A stretch of DNA of 5,836 nt from Enterococcaceae bacterium (GCA_030150665.1 JASLFJ010000120.1:1-5836); one strand, 5' to 3'. Shown: positions 1 to 5,696, counted from the stretch's first letter. The notes: generated by a model not told the origin, from the letters alone. Numbers and translations are program-made.

Positions 1-1261
1 ACGCATCTGTTAGTGCTTTATGCGTTCTTTGTGTCACTTCGTCAAAGGTGAGCTGATCAATCAGCTCATAAAGATCAAAAATAGTTAAATCATAAAAGGA
101 TAAGCGTGCCGTTTGTTGTGCAATGGTTTCTAAAAAGTTTAAAGATTGTACATATTTTCCTAAAAACTGCCGTTTCATTAAGTTAAATCGTTCTTGCGTA
201 AAATCTTCTTGTTGTTGAAAATGTTGCATCACTTGAATCATGTTCTCTTGAAACTCTTGAGGTCTTGATGTATCTGTATTCCACACCCCATAGTAATAAT
301 CCTCTTCTAAGATCAGCTCATAATCAAAACTATCATCAATCAATCCATCTTGATACCACTGATTATAAAGTGTTGATGTTTCACCAAATAACATACTCAT
401 CACAATCGATAATGCATATTTATATCGTAGTCGTTCTTTCATATCTGAAGATAACATTTGCATCCCACGAAATCCAACCATACATTTAGGTTGAGCAATC
501 GGCATCTTCATCTCGCTATAAGTTTTAATAGATGCATCCTCTCTTTTTGGATAACTTCGCTCAATCTTTTGTGGGGGAGCAAAATTTTTCTTTTCTTGAT
601 TGTTTTGAATAAGCGATATTATTTGATCAGACGCAAAATTACCAACAAGTACTAAAGACATATTACTTGGATGATAAAAAGTCTCATAACATAAATATAA
701 TAATTCAGGTGTGATTTCTTGAATACTATCTACAGTACCCGCAATATCAATATGGACAGGATGATCTGGGTAAAGATTGCCTAATAAATTAAAAAATAAC
801 CGCCAATCTGGATTATCCCTATACATTTGAATTTCTTGTTCAATAATCCCTTTTTCTTTTTGAACAGATTCTTTAGAAAAATAAGGGGTTTGAACAAAAT
901 CTAGAAGCGTCGTTAAATTATCTTCAATATGAAAATGGCTAGAAAATAAATAACTCGTTTGAGTAAAGCTTGTAAATGCATTAGCAGAAGCGCCTTGTTC
1001 AGAAAAAATTTGAAAAACATCCCCTTCCTCTTTCTCAAACATTTTATGCTCTAAAAAATGGGCAATCCCATCAGGCACTGTGACATATTCTGTTTGTTTT
1101 AAAGGAATAAAAGTGTTATCAATGGATCCATATTGTGTTGTAAAAATCGCAAATGTTTTATGATAATCTTGTTTAGGAATTAAAATAACTTTTAAACCAT
1201 TCGGTAATGTATAAATATCAACGACTTCATCTAAATGATTATAAGCTACTGTTTTCATCAT
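1..1261 (-). CDS. ymfH: M16-family zinc peptidase, YmfH type (catalytic subunit), cut at its C-terminal end by the window edge
   Basis: The frame is open for 420 residues from 1261 to the left edge. The family is about 430 residues, so only the last few are probably missing. The inverted zinc site H-F-L-E-H is at residues 68-72, and the downstream acidic ligand lies in the stretch I-I-E-Q-E-I at residues 139-144. This is the usual M16 pattern, so this subunit should bind zinc and be catalytic. The second half lacks the Arg/Tyr pair of M16 enzymes: the region reads L-Y-N-Q-W-Y-Q-D-G-L. That pair is present in the neighbouring YmfF, so the two probably form a cytoplasmic heterodimer that cleaves peptides; the substrate is unknown. 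The start lies inside ymfF. There are three consecutive in-frame ATGs (1264, 1261, 1258) behind AAAGGA at 1269-1274, and I chose the middle one for its 7-nt spacing. It is co-transcribed and probably translationally coupled with ymfF. Family assignment is sure; the exact start is uncertain by one codon. Confidence 0.93.
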   Translation of the reverse strand, partial: MMKTVAYNHLDEVVDIYTLPNGLKVILIPKQDYHKTFAIFTTQYGSIDNTFIPLKQTEYVTVPDGIAHFLEHKMFEKEEGDVFQIFSEQGASANAFTSFTQTSYLFSSHFHIEDNLTTLLDFVQTPYFSKESVQKEKGIIEQEIQMYRDNPDWRLFFNLLGNLYPDHPVHIDIAGTVDSIQEITPELLYLCYETFYHPSNMSLVLVGNFASDQIISLIQNNQEKKNFAPPQKIERSYPKREDASIKTYSEMKMPIAQPKCMVGFRGMQMLSSDMKERLRYKYALSIVMSMLFGETSTLYNQWYQDGLIDDSFDYELILEEDYYYGVWNTDTSRPQEFQENMIQVMQHFQQQEDFTQERFNLMKRQFLGKYVQSLNFLETIAQQTARLSFYDLTIFDLYELIDQLTFDEVTQRTHKALTDA

Positions 1262-2522
1262 CATCACGTCCTTTTAATGTATATACTGCAGCTAATTTTA
1301 CTTGTTCTGTGATCTTGGCAATATCTGATGGTGTAACTTGTAATAACTTATCACACCAGGCTTTAGGACTGTAAAGTTGCACTTGAGATTGTTGTTTCAT
1401 AAATTCATCTTCAATATAGATTAAAGGATAATCAAATCGACTTAAATATTGATTCATAAGCATCATCTGTGTTTGTTTTAATACAGTCTGATCAATATGA
1501 TCTTCTTTCATCGATAATAATACTTCTTCAATTAAATCACAAACCCGTTCTTTATGTTTAGGATCAATACCTGTTTGAACCATCATCATACCTCGGTAAC
1601 TATCTAACTGACTAGATACATAATAAGCTAAACTATGCTTTTCTCTTACTGTTGTAAATAGTTTAGAATGTGAAAATCCTCCAAAAATACCATTCCACAT
1701 CAATAATTTAAAATAGTCCTCTTCATTATAGAAAACACCTGTATGATAAGCTAAATTAAGCTTTGCTTGATTTAAAGGCTCAATTTCTGTTTTTGTCCGT
1801 AAAGTCATTGTTGGAGATTTCTTATAAAAAAGATTCGGATATTGTGTTGTTAAACGTTTAGGAAACGGAAAATATTCTTCTAATGATTGTGGTAAGTGCT
1901 CAATATCTGCACCTAAAATAAAGATATCAATCAAATCTTCTTGAAGCATTCTTTGATAATATGCAGTTACATCTTCTGGAGTGCTTTGTGCTAATAAACT
2001 AGCCGTCCCTGAACTTGGTATAGCTTGAGCTTGATCTTGATCAAAATAAAGATCTTGAAGTGCTAATCGTGCATAGGTTTGTTTATCATCTTTTAATGAA
2101 GCATAATACATCATTAAATTTTCCTTTTGTCTCTGATACGTAGCTAAATCAAAAGTTCCATCTACAATAAATGGTGAAAAAATCACTTGATTTAACCACG
2201 ATAGTCCCTCATGACATAACTGAGTATGATCAGGTGTATATTGATCTTGAATCAAGCGCAGTGATAATGTTATATGATGTTGCTCACCAACTCGGCTTAC
2301 TTGAGTATGAAAACTAGCACCATAAAGTGAAGCTAATTTTTGATGAAAGGAAGCAATCGTTGGATAAGTAGCACTATTGGTTTCTAATAAATTAGCAATC
2401 AATGAACGCTTACTCATTGTCTCAACTGATACTGGTGCAGTAAAGCGAACTACTAAATGCATCGTTTTAAATTGTTCATTTGGAATCGTGTGTACATGAA
2501 TACCATTATTTAAGACAATCAT
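1239..2522 (-). CDS. ymfF: M16-family peptidase homologue, YmfF type (non-catalytic partner of YmfH)
   Basis: 427 residues, full length for the family. The N-terminal M16 domain has lost the zinc site: where active members have H-x-x-E-H this one reads N44-L-L-E47-T48, and the distal glutamate region (K-E-N-L-M-M-Y-Y, residues 133-140) lacks the expected acidic pair. The C-terminal half keeps the substrate-binding Arg/Tyr signature, R293-E-K-H-S-L-A-Y300. It therefore supplies the complementary half of the active site to YmfH, as known for heterodimeric M16 peptidases in which one subunit has the zinc motif and the other the R/Y pair. In related bacteria the pair precedes an SDR gene, rodZ, pgsA, cinA and recA; those would lie beyond the left edge. 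AAAGGAG at 2530-2536, 7 nt before the ATG, fixes the start. The 3' end overlaps ymfH. No signal peptide, so cytoplasmic. I found no convincing sigma-70 promoter on this strand in the 130 bp upstream. Confidence 0.93.
   Translation of the reverse strand: MIVLNNGIHVHTIPNEQFKTMHLVVRFTAPVSVETMSKRSLIANLLETNSATYPTIASFHQKLASLYGASFHTQVSRVGEQHHITLSLRLIQDQYTPDHTQLCHEGLSWLNQVIFSPFIVDGTFDLATYQRQKENLMMYYASLKDDKQTYARLALQDLYFDQDQAQAIPSSGTASLLAQSTPEDVTAYYQRMLQEDLIDIFILGADIEHLPQSLEEYFPFPKRLTTQYPNLFYKKSPTMTLRTKTEIEPLNQAKLNLAYHTGVFYNEEDYFKLLMWNGIFGGFSHSKLFTTVREKHSLAYYVSSQLDSYRGMMMVQTGIDPKHKERVCDLIEEVLLSMKEDHIDQTVLKQTQMMLMNQYLSRFDYPLIYIEDEFMKQQSQVQLYSPKAWCDKLLQVTPSDIAKITEQVKLAAVYTLKGRDDDENSSL
1258..1274 (-). promoter_or_regulatory. 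Internal RBS and triple-ATG start of ymfH inside ymfF
   Basis: Read on the minus strand, AAAGGA (1269-1274) is followed by C, GTG and three consecutive ATG codons, all in the ymfH frame. The same bases encode the D-D-D-E near the C-terminus of YmfF. Spacing from AAAGGA to the three ATGs is 4, 7 and 10 nt, so the second or third ATG is preferred. The overlap with the ymfF stop (1239-1241) suggests translational coupling. Confidence 0.7.
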
Positions 2523-2572
2523 ATTCTATCTCCTTTATTTATCATGATCGTAAGTAATAATAAGCAAGATAT

Positions 2573-2614
2573 TATTCATAATGTGTTTACCTCTGTTATA
2601 CTAAAAACTATAAC
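2573..2614 (+). promoter_or_regulatory. Candidate promoter(s) of mscL, two overlapping sigma-A options
   Basis: Two overlapping solutions are visible. The first has -35 TTTACC (2586-2591), a 17-nt spacer and -10 TATAAC (2609-2614). The second has an extended -10, TGTTATACT (2594-2602), with a weak -35 TATTCA (2573-2578) at 18 nt. Both would give a short 5' leader before the mscL RBS GAGGA at 2641-2645. The -10 of the first option lies in the first of three tandem CTATAA(C/A) heptamers. Which one is used cannot be decided from sequence. Confidence 0.55.
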
Positions 2615-2628
2615 CTATAACCTATAAA
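2608..2628. repeat. Three tandem copies of a CTATAA(C/A) heptamer in the mscL leader
   Basis: CTATAAC occurs at 2608-2614 and 2615-2621 and is followed by CTATAAA at 2622-2628. Each copy contains a TATAA core resembling a -10 element. The array sits between the promoter candidates and the RBS of mscL, where a change in copy number would alter the leader or promoter without touching the coding sequence. Confidence 0.8.
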
Positions 2629-2652
2629 AATAAAGAAAGCGAGGAAAAATGT

Positions 2653-3150
2653 ATGTGGAAAGAATTTAAAGAATTCATTATGAAAGGTAATGTTATGGAT
2701 TTAGCAGTTGCCGTTGTTGTTGGAGCTGCATTTACAAACCTTGTTAATTCTGTTGTTGATGGTTTTATTGGACCTGTCGTCTCTTTAGCGATTAAAGCCA
2801 TCTTAGGTTCTGATGAAGATTCTATGGGACTTGTTTATACTAATAAACGGTTTGATGTGACCTTTGATTTTGGTACTATGATCTATGCTTTGATTTCATT
2901 TCTAATTACAGCCTTTGTTGTCTTTTTAATTGTCAAAGCTTTAAATGAACTACAGAAAAAACTCCTTCCTATTGAAGAAAAGCAAAAAGAAGCAGAAGAA
3001 AAAGAAGCATTGGAGCCTACTGAAGCATATTTAAAAGAAATTGTTATGCTTCTTAAAGAGCAACAAAAAGAACAACACATGCCACAAGATACTACTGGTC
3101 ATAAAGATGAAGACATAAAAGATATCGATTCAAAACAACCCTCAAAATAA
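2653..3150 (+). CDS. mscL: Large-conductance mechanosensitive channel MscL
   Basis: MscL forms a pentameric pore in the cytoplasmic membrane that opens under extreme membrane tension and releases solutes on hypo-osmotic shock. The N-terminal amphipathic helix K-E-F-K-E-F is at residues 3-8, followed by the K-G-N-V-x-D-L-A-V motif at 11-19. TM1 spans about 14-37 with pore-lining L17 and V21, and A20 sits at the position of E. coli G22 (alanine here is also seen in other MscL proteins). An extracellular loop of about 52-70 is followed by TM2 at about 75-97. The cytoplasmic C-terminal helix L-K-E-I-V-M-L-L-K-E-Q is at 127-137. At 165 residues it is longer than the E. coli form because of a charged linker (101-122) and a hydrophilic tail of about 28 residues after the helix. 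GAGGA at 2641-2645, 7 nt upstream, supports this ATG. It is monocistronic, transcribed divergently from ymfF and closed by the hairpin at 3159-3205. Confidence 0.97.
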   Translation: MWKEFKEFIMKGNVMDLAVAVVVGAAFTNLVNSVVDGFIGPVVSLAIKAILGSDEDSMGLVYTNKRFDVTFDFGTMIYALISFLITAFVVFLIVKALNELQKKLLPIEEKQKEAEEKEALEPTEAYLKEIVMLLKEQQKEQHMPQDTTGHKDEDIKDIDSKQPSK

Positions 3151-3158
3151 ATATGATA

Positions 3159-3205
3159 AAAAATGACTAGAAAACAGAGTATGTCTGCACTTTCTAGTCA
3201 TTTTT
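3159..3205. terminator. Bidirectional intrinsic terminator between mscL and the DUF948-YtxH operon
   Basis: A perfect 15-bp stem pairs 3159-3173 (A-run, then TGACTAGAAA) with 3191-3205 (TTTCTAGTCA, then T-run). The 17-nt loop region contains a further short stem, CAGA (3175-3178) with TCTG (3184-3187), closing a GTATG loop. The A-tract and T-tract on the two sides make it usable on both strands, and it lies between convergent genes. It starts 9 nt after the mscL stop. Confidence 0.9.
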
Positions 3206-3273
3206 AATGTTACAGATCGAACTACAGATATATATAGCTTATCCTATAACGTTATATTAGAACTTTAAGCATT

Positions 3274-3705
3274 CTAATCTTGAGTTGTTGGAGCATGTTC
3301 TTTAGCTACATCTTTTCCTTCTTGAATTTTCTCCTGAACATCTGATAATTCTAATTCAACAACAGGTTCTTCTGTTGATGCTAGATGATCTGTCATTTCT
3401 TGAAATTGTTTTGCAACCTCTTCTTTACTTTGACTTAACTGTGATAATAATGCTTCTGTTTGTTCATCATACGCTTCTGTTAATGCCTCAACATGCTCTT
3501 CTTGTTCATAACCTTCTTGCATCAACTCTTCTTGCATTGCTTCTGTCGTCTCTACTACAATATCAATCACTTCATCTACTTTTTGTTTTAATTCTTGACG
3601 TAACGCTTTTCCTTCTTTAGGAGCAAGAAGCAATGCTGCAGCTGCGGCTGCTGTTCCTCCAATTAATGCTCCTAATAAAAAACCACCTGTTTTATTTTCA
3701 CTCAT
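3274..3705 (-). CDS. YtxH domain-containing membrane-anchored protein
   Basis: 143 residues. An N-terminal glycine/alanine-rich hydrophobic segment (about 7-28; G-F-L-L-G-A-L-I-G-G then an A-run) is followed by the YtxH signature L-A-P-K-E-G-K-x-L-R at 27-36. The rest is acidic, Glu/Gln-rich and probably helical or coiled coil (about 37-115). The Bacillus homologue YtxH belongs to a general-stress operon with the DUF948 protein YtxG; its molecular function is not established. The start is supported by AAGGA at 3716-3720, 10 nt upstream. It is the second gene of the DUF948-YtxH operon: it starts 62 nt after the first gene ends, with no terminator between. Transcription should end at the hairpin at 3159-3205. 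The family call is firm; a cell-envelope or stress role is inference from the Bacillus relatives. Confidence 0.88.
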   Translation of the reverse strand: MSENKTGGFLLGALIGGTAAAAAALLLAPKEGKALRQELKQKVDEVIDIVVETTEAMQEELMQEGYEQEEHVEALTEAYDEQTEALLSQLSQSKEEVAKQFQEMTDHLASTEEPVVELELSDVQEKIQEGKDVAKEHAPTTQD

Positions 3706-3767
3706 CTTCTTTACATCCTTTCTCCTATTTCTTATTTTAATATGAATATATTCCTAAATAAAATCTA

Positions 3768-4214
3768 TCATCCAGATCCGGGTTCTAAATCAGGATCTAA
3801 ATCAGGTACTTTATTTCTACGCTTTAAGGTTTTCAGTGTTTCAATACCTGCTTTACTAATTAAAGAAAACTTACCTATTGACGCCATCTGACTGGCAAAT
3901 TCTCTTCCTGTTTGATTTAGATCAGAAATACTCTCACTTAATTCACTTACAGTACTAAATACAGGGTCAATGGTCTCTGATTTATGTTGTACATCAGCAA
4001 GTAATGCATTACTTTTCGATAAAATATCTTCAGTTTGCTTTGCTAAAATTTGTATGTCTTGTGTTAATGTATGAATTGTTTGTTGTGTTTCGGATAATGT
4101 TGATGTTAATTGCTTTGCCGTTTTCGTCGCACTTGAGATAAATTGAATCATAAAAATAACAAGAACGATAAAAGCAATAACTGCTAACACAACCATCCCT
4201 TCTATTAAAGTCAT
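3768..4214 (-). CDS. DUF948 (YtxG-like) single-pass membrane protein
   Basis: 148 residues from the ATG at 4214. The N-terminal transmembrane helix is at about residues 4-26 (V-V-L-A-V-I-A-F-I-V-L-V-I-F). A long polar helical region (about 28-115) follows, rich in T/S/Q/L with heptad-like spacing (T-L-S-E-T-Q-Q-T-I-H-T-L-T), as in DUF948. Residues 128-148 are a basic patch K-R-R-N-K and then an acidic Pro-Asp tail. The frame can be extended to a TTG at 4241, but AAAGGAG lies at 4223-4229, inside that extension and 8 nt before the ATG at 4214, so the ATG is the supported start. It is the first gene of the operon with YtxH, matching Bacillus ytxG-ytxH order. A promoter with an extended -10 lies upstream at 4270-4298. 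Biochemical role unknown; likely membrane-bound with its coiled coil on one face. Confidence 0.88.
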   Translation of the reverse strand: MTLIEGMVVLAVIAFIVLVIFMIQFISSATKTAKQLTSTLSETQQTIHTLTQDIQILAKQTEDILSKSNALLADVQHKSETIDPVFSTVSELSESISDLNQTGREFASQMASIGKFSLISKAGIETLKTLKRRNKVPDLDPDLEPGSG

Positions 4215-4269
4215 AAGCGATTCTCCTTTATTATCACTCAACTAGATAAAAAACCAGTCTATATCCTTA

Positions 4270-4298
4270 AGAATAACACCTTTTTTTAAAATTCTCAA
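4270..4298 (-). promoter_or_regulatory. Promoter of the DUF948-YtxH operon
   Basis: On the minus strand: -35 TTGAGA (4293-4298), a 17-nt spacer, -10 TATTCT (4270-4275) preceded by TG one base upstream, giving an extended -10. The implied transcript start near 4263 leaves a leader of about 50 nt to the ATG at 4214. The -35 overlaps the left arm of the dyad at 4297-4313 by two bases. Confidence 0.7.
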
Positions 4299-4313
4299 TG
4301 ATAACCTATCATT
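4297..4313. promoter_or_regulatory. 17-bp dyad, candidate operator between divergent promoters
   Basis: AATGATA (4297-4303) and TATCATT (4307-4313) are perfect inverted arms around ACC. The dyad touches the -35 of the DUF948 promoter and lies 14 nt upstream of the -35 of the MscS promoter (4327-4332). Its size and placement suit a dimeric regulator. No regulator gene is nearby, and chance in AT-rich DNA is not excluded. Confidence 0.4.
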
Positions 4314-4326
4314 TCATTCATGCAAA

Positions 4327-4354
4327 TTTACAAGTTGCTAATATTTGATATACT
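4327..4354 (+). promoter_or_regulatory. Promoter of the MscS-family gene
   Basis: -35 TTTACA (4327-4332), a 16-nt spacer and -10 TATACT (4349-4354) within an extended TGATATACT. The predicted start near 4361 gives a leader of about 29 nt. The RBS AAAGGAG at 4374-4380 lies 9 nt before the ATG. Confidence 0.72.
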
Positions 4355-4389
4355 GGTAAATAATAGATAGAAAAAAGGAGTAAATAACA

Positions 4390-5298
4390 ATGAATATATA
4401 TTTAACAAGTCCTCCAACCGAACTAACCTCCAAAGAAACTTTAACATTTTTTCAAAATTTCATTAAAAATATGGATTGGGAACATATCGTTACACAACTG
4501 ATCACAAAACTCATTCTGATTATTATTACATTATTTATTTTGCTCATTGTTAGAAATATTGGACTTAGATTTATTGATACTGGATTTAAAAAAACAAAAA
4601 AAGAGTTTCGTGAACAAAGAATTGAAACTATCTTTGCTGTAACACGTAATATTTTTGAATACACTATCTTTTTTATTTTTGTATATACTACCTTAACAAT
4701 TTTAGGTGTACCCGTGGAATCATTGTTAGCAGGAGCTGGAATTGCAGGTGTAGCCATTGGTCTTGGTGCCCAAGGATTTATTAATGACCTCATCACTGGA
4801 TTTTTCATTATCTTAGAACGTCAATTAGAAGTTGGTGATAATGTCCAAATTAATGATGTTAAAGGTACTGTAGAACAAATTGGACTTAGAACAACGCAAA
4901 TTAAAAGTCCTGATGGCACGGTTAATTTTATTCCTAACAGGACTATTTTACTGATTAAAAATGCATCAAGAAGCGATATGCTAGTCCAAATTGATTTACC
5001 AATCCATCCTACTGAAGATCTTGAATGTGTACATCAAACCATTCAAAATACAAATCAACAACTTGAAAAAACTTATGGGGAATCTATTATGTCTGGTCCT
5101 AATATTTTAGGATTAGTCGATGATGGTACTGGTACGTTAGTTTATCGTATTACAATGTATGTAAAAAATGGATTGCAACACGATATCTACAGAGCATATT
5201 TACAAAATTATATTGATAATTTAAAAGAACAAAATATTCATTTACCTCCATCAACACAAACATCTATTTATAGTCCTGTCATTACAACAAAGCAATAA
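4390..5298 (+). CDS. Small-conductance mechanosensitive channel, MscS family
   Basis: 302 residues, the size of E. coli MscS and Bacillus YkuT. It should form a heptameric channel in the cytoplasmic membrane gated by tension. TM1 is at about 34-60 and TM2 at about 85-106. The pore helix TM3 (about 110-142) has the Gly/Ala packing pattern A-G-A-G-I-A-G-V-A-I-G-L-G-A-Q-G. V121 and L125 align with the E. coli gate residues L105 and L109, and Q128-G129 with the Q112-G113 kink. The cytoplasmic beta domain follows (about 147-196), with G-D-N-V, K-G-T-V-E-Q-I, the T-T-x-I-x-x-x-D-G loop and the conserved I-P-N at 181-183. An alpha/beta C-terminal domain runs to about 285. The leader before TM1 is unusually polar (about 33 residues). 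Strong promoter and RBS upstream. Monocistronic; its stop codon sits inside the terminator stem at 5290-5337. Paralogous in role, not in sequence, to mscL nearby. Confidence 0.96.
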   Translation: MNIYLTSPPTELTSKETLTFFQNFIKNMDWEHIVTQLITKLILIIITLFILLIVRNIGLRFIDTGFKKTKKEFREQRIETIFAVTRNIFEYTIFFIFVYTTLTILGVPVESLLAGAGIAGVAIGLGAQGFINDLITGFFIILERQLEVGDNVQINDVKGTVEQIGLRTTQIKSPDGTVNFIPNRTILLIKNASRSDMLVQIDLPIHPTEDLECVHQTIQNTNQQLEKTYGESIMSGPNILGLVDDGTGTLVYRITMYVKNGLQHDIYRAYLQNYIDNLKEQNIHLPPSTQTSIYSPVITTKQ

Positions 5299-5337
5299 AA
5301 AAATAACTTGTAAATACAAGTTATTTTTTTATTGCTT
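5290..5337. terminator. Long bidirectional terminator containing both stop codons of the MscS and LapA-domain genes
   Basis: A perfect inverted repeat pairs 5290-5310 with 5317-5337 (21 bp) around a TAAATA loop, or 23 bp if two loop pairs form. Its core is AATAACTTG / CAAGTTATT, flanked by A7 and T7 tracts that give poly-U on either strand. The stop of the MscS gene (5296-5298) pairs exactly with the stop of the LapA-domain gene (5329-5331), and the last two sense codons of each gene (AAG CAA, Lys-Gln) also pair. Confidence 0.92.
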
Positions 5338-5670
5338 ATTTTTTTGAGTATCATTCGTCTGTTCTGAAGATACTAAAACGTCAAGTTGTTCTTGAATATA
5401 TTGTTCTTTAGCTGAAAGTTCTGTCTTTAATTGTATTATTTCCTCTTTTAATTGTTTGACTTCTTCTCCTCTTTGCCAATAAGCACTCATTAAAAATAAA
5501 AACATCAAAACAGCACCTAAAAAGATAGAGATAAATATAATTAAAATAAGTGGCTGTTCAGCTACAAAAAAACCAAAATTTATTTTTACTAATTTATTAT
5601 TCATAATTGAAAAAATAATGACTAAAAAAATTAAACCAAATGCCAGCCAAATACGCCACTGTTTCCACAT
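5329..5670 (-). CDS. LapA-domain (DUF1049) small membrane protein
   Basis: 113 residues with two transmembrane helices, about 7-23 and 40-63. They are joined by the short LapA-type segment N24-N-K-L-V-K-I-N-F-G-F-F with P40-L following, and G52 lies in the second helix. A cytoplasmic coiled coil follows (about 69-98; E-E-V-K-Q-L-K-E-E-I-I-Q-L-K) and then a polar tail. In enterobacteria LapA works with LapB in controlling lipopolysaccharide synthesis. Gram-positive bacteria lack that pathway, so here only the fold is inferred and the role is unknown. The RBS AAAGGG at 5680-5685, 9 nt before the ATG, supports the start. It begins 26 nt after the stop of the upstream minus-strand gene and is probably the last gene of that operon. 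Confidence 0.87.
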   Translation of the reverse strand: MWKQWRIWLAFGLIFLVIIFSIMNNKLVKINFGFFVAEQPLILIIFISIFLGAVLMFLFLMSAYWQRGEEVKQLKEEIIQLKTELSAKEQYIQEQLDVLVSSEQTNDTQKNKQ

Positions 5671-5696
5671 ACGATCACACCCTTTTTATCATTAAA

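Noticed and set aside
265..655. Two short plus-strand reading frames (265-489 and 458-655)
   Set aside because: They lie antisense to the continuous ymfH frame, have no RBS and encode low-complexity sequence without family resemblance.
2523..2610. Possible minus-strand promoter for ymfF (TTGCTT with GATAAA at 18 nt)
   Set aside because: The -10 match would place the transcript start on the RBS itself, and alternatives upstream lack a credible -35, so no site is claimed.
2883..3080. 65-residue minus-strand frame within mscL
   Set aside because: Antisense to a confident MscL coding sequence; Cys/Ser/Phe-rich, as expected for the complement of Glu/Lys/Ala codons; no RBS.
3245..3256. Perfect 12-bp palindrome TATAACGTTATA near the end of the YtxH operon
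   Set aside because: Short, AT-rich, not next to a promoter and without a loop or T-tract; chance is the simplest explanation. The strong terminator next to it explains the region.
3375..3620. 81-residue plus-strand frame rich in Leu, hydrophobic
   Set aside because: Mirror of the Glu/Gln-rich YtxH coding sequence; the hydrophobicity is an artefact of complementing GAA/CAA codons.
4452..4808. 118-residue minus-strand frame within the MscS gene
   Set aside because: Antisense to the conserved transmembrane and pore region, with no start signal.
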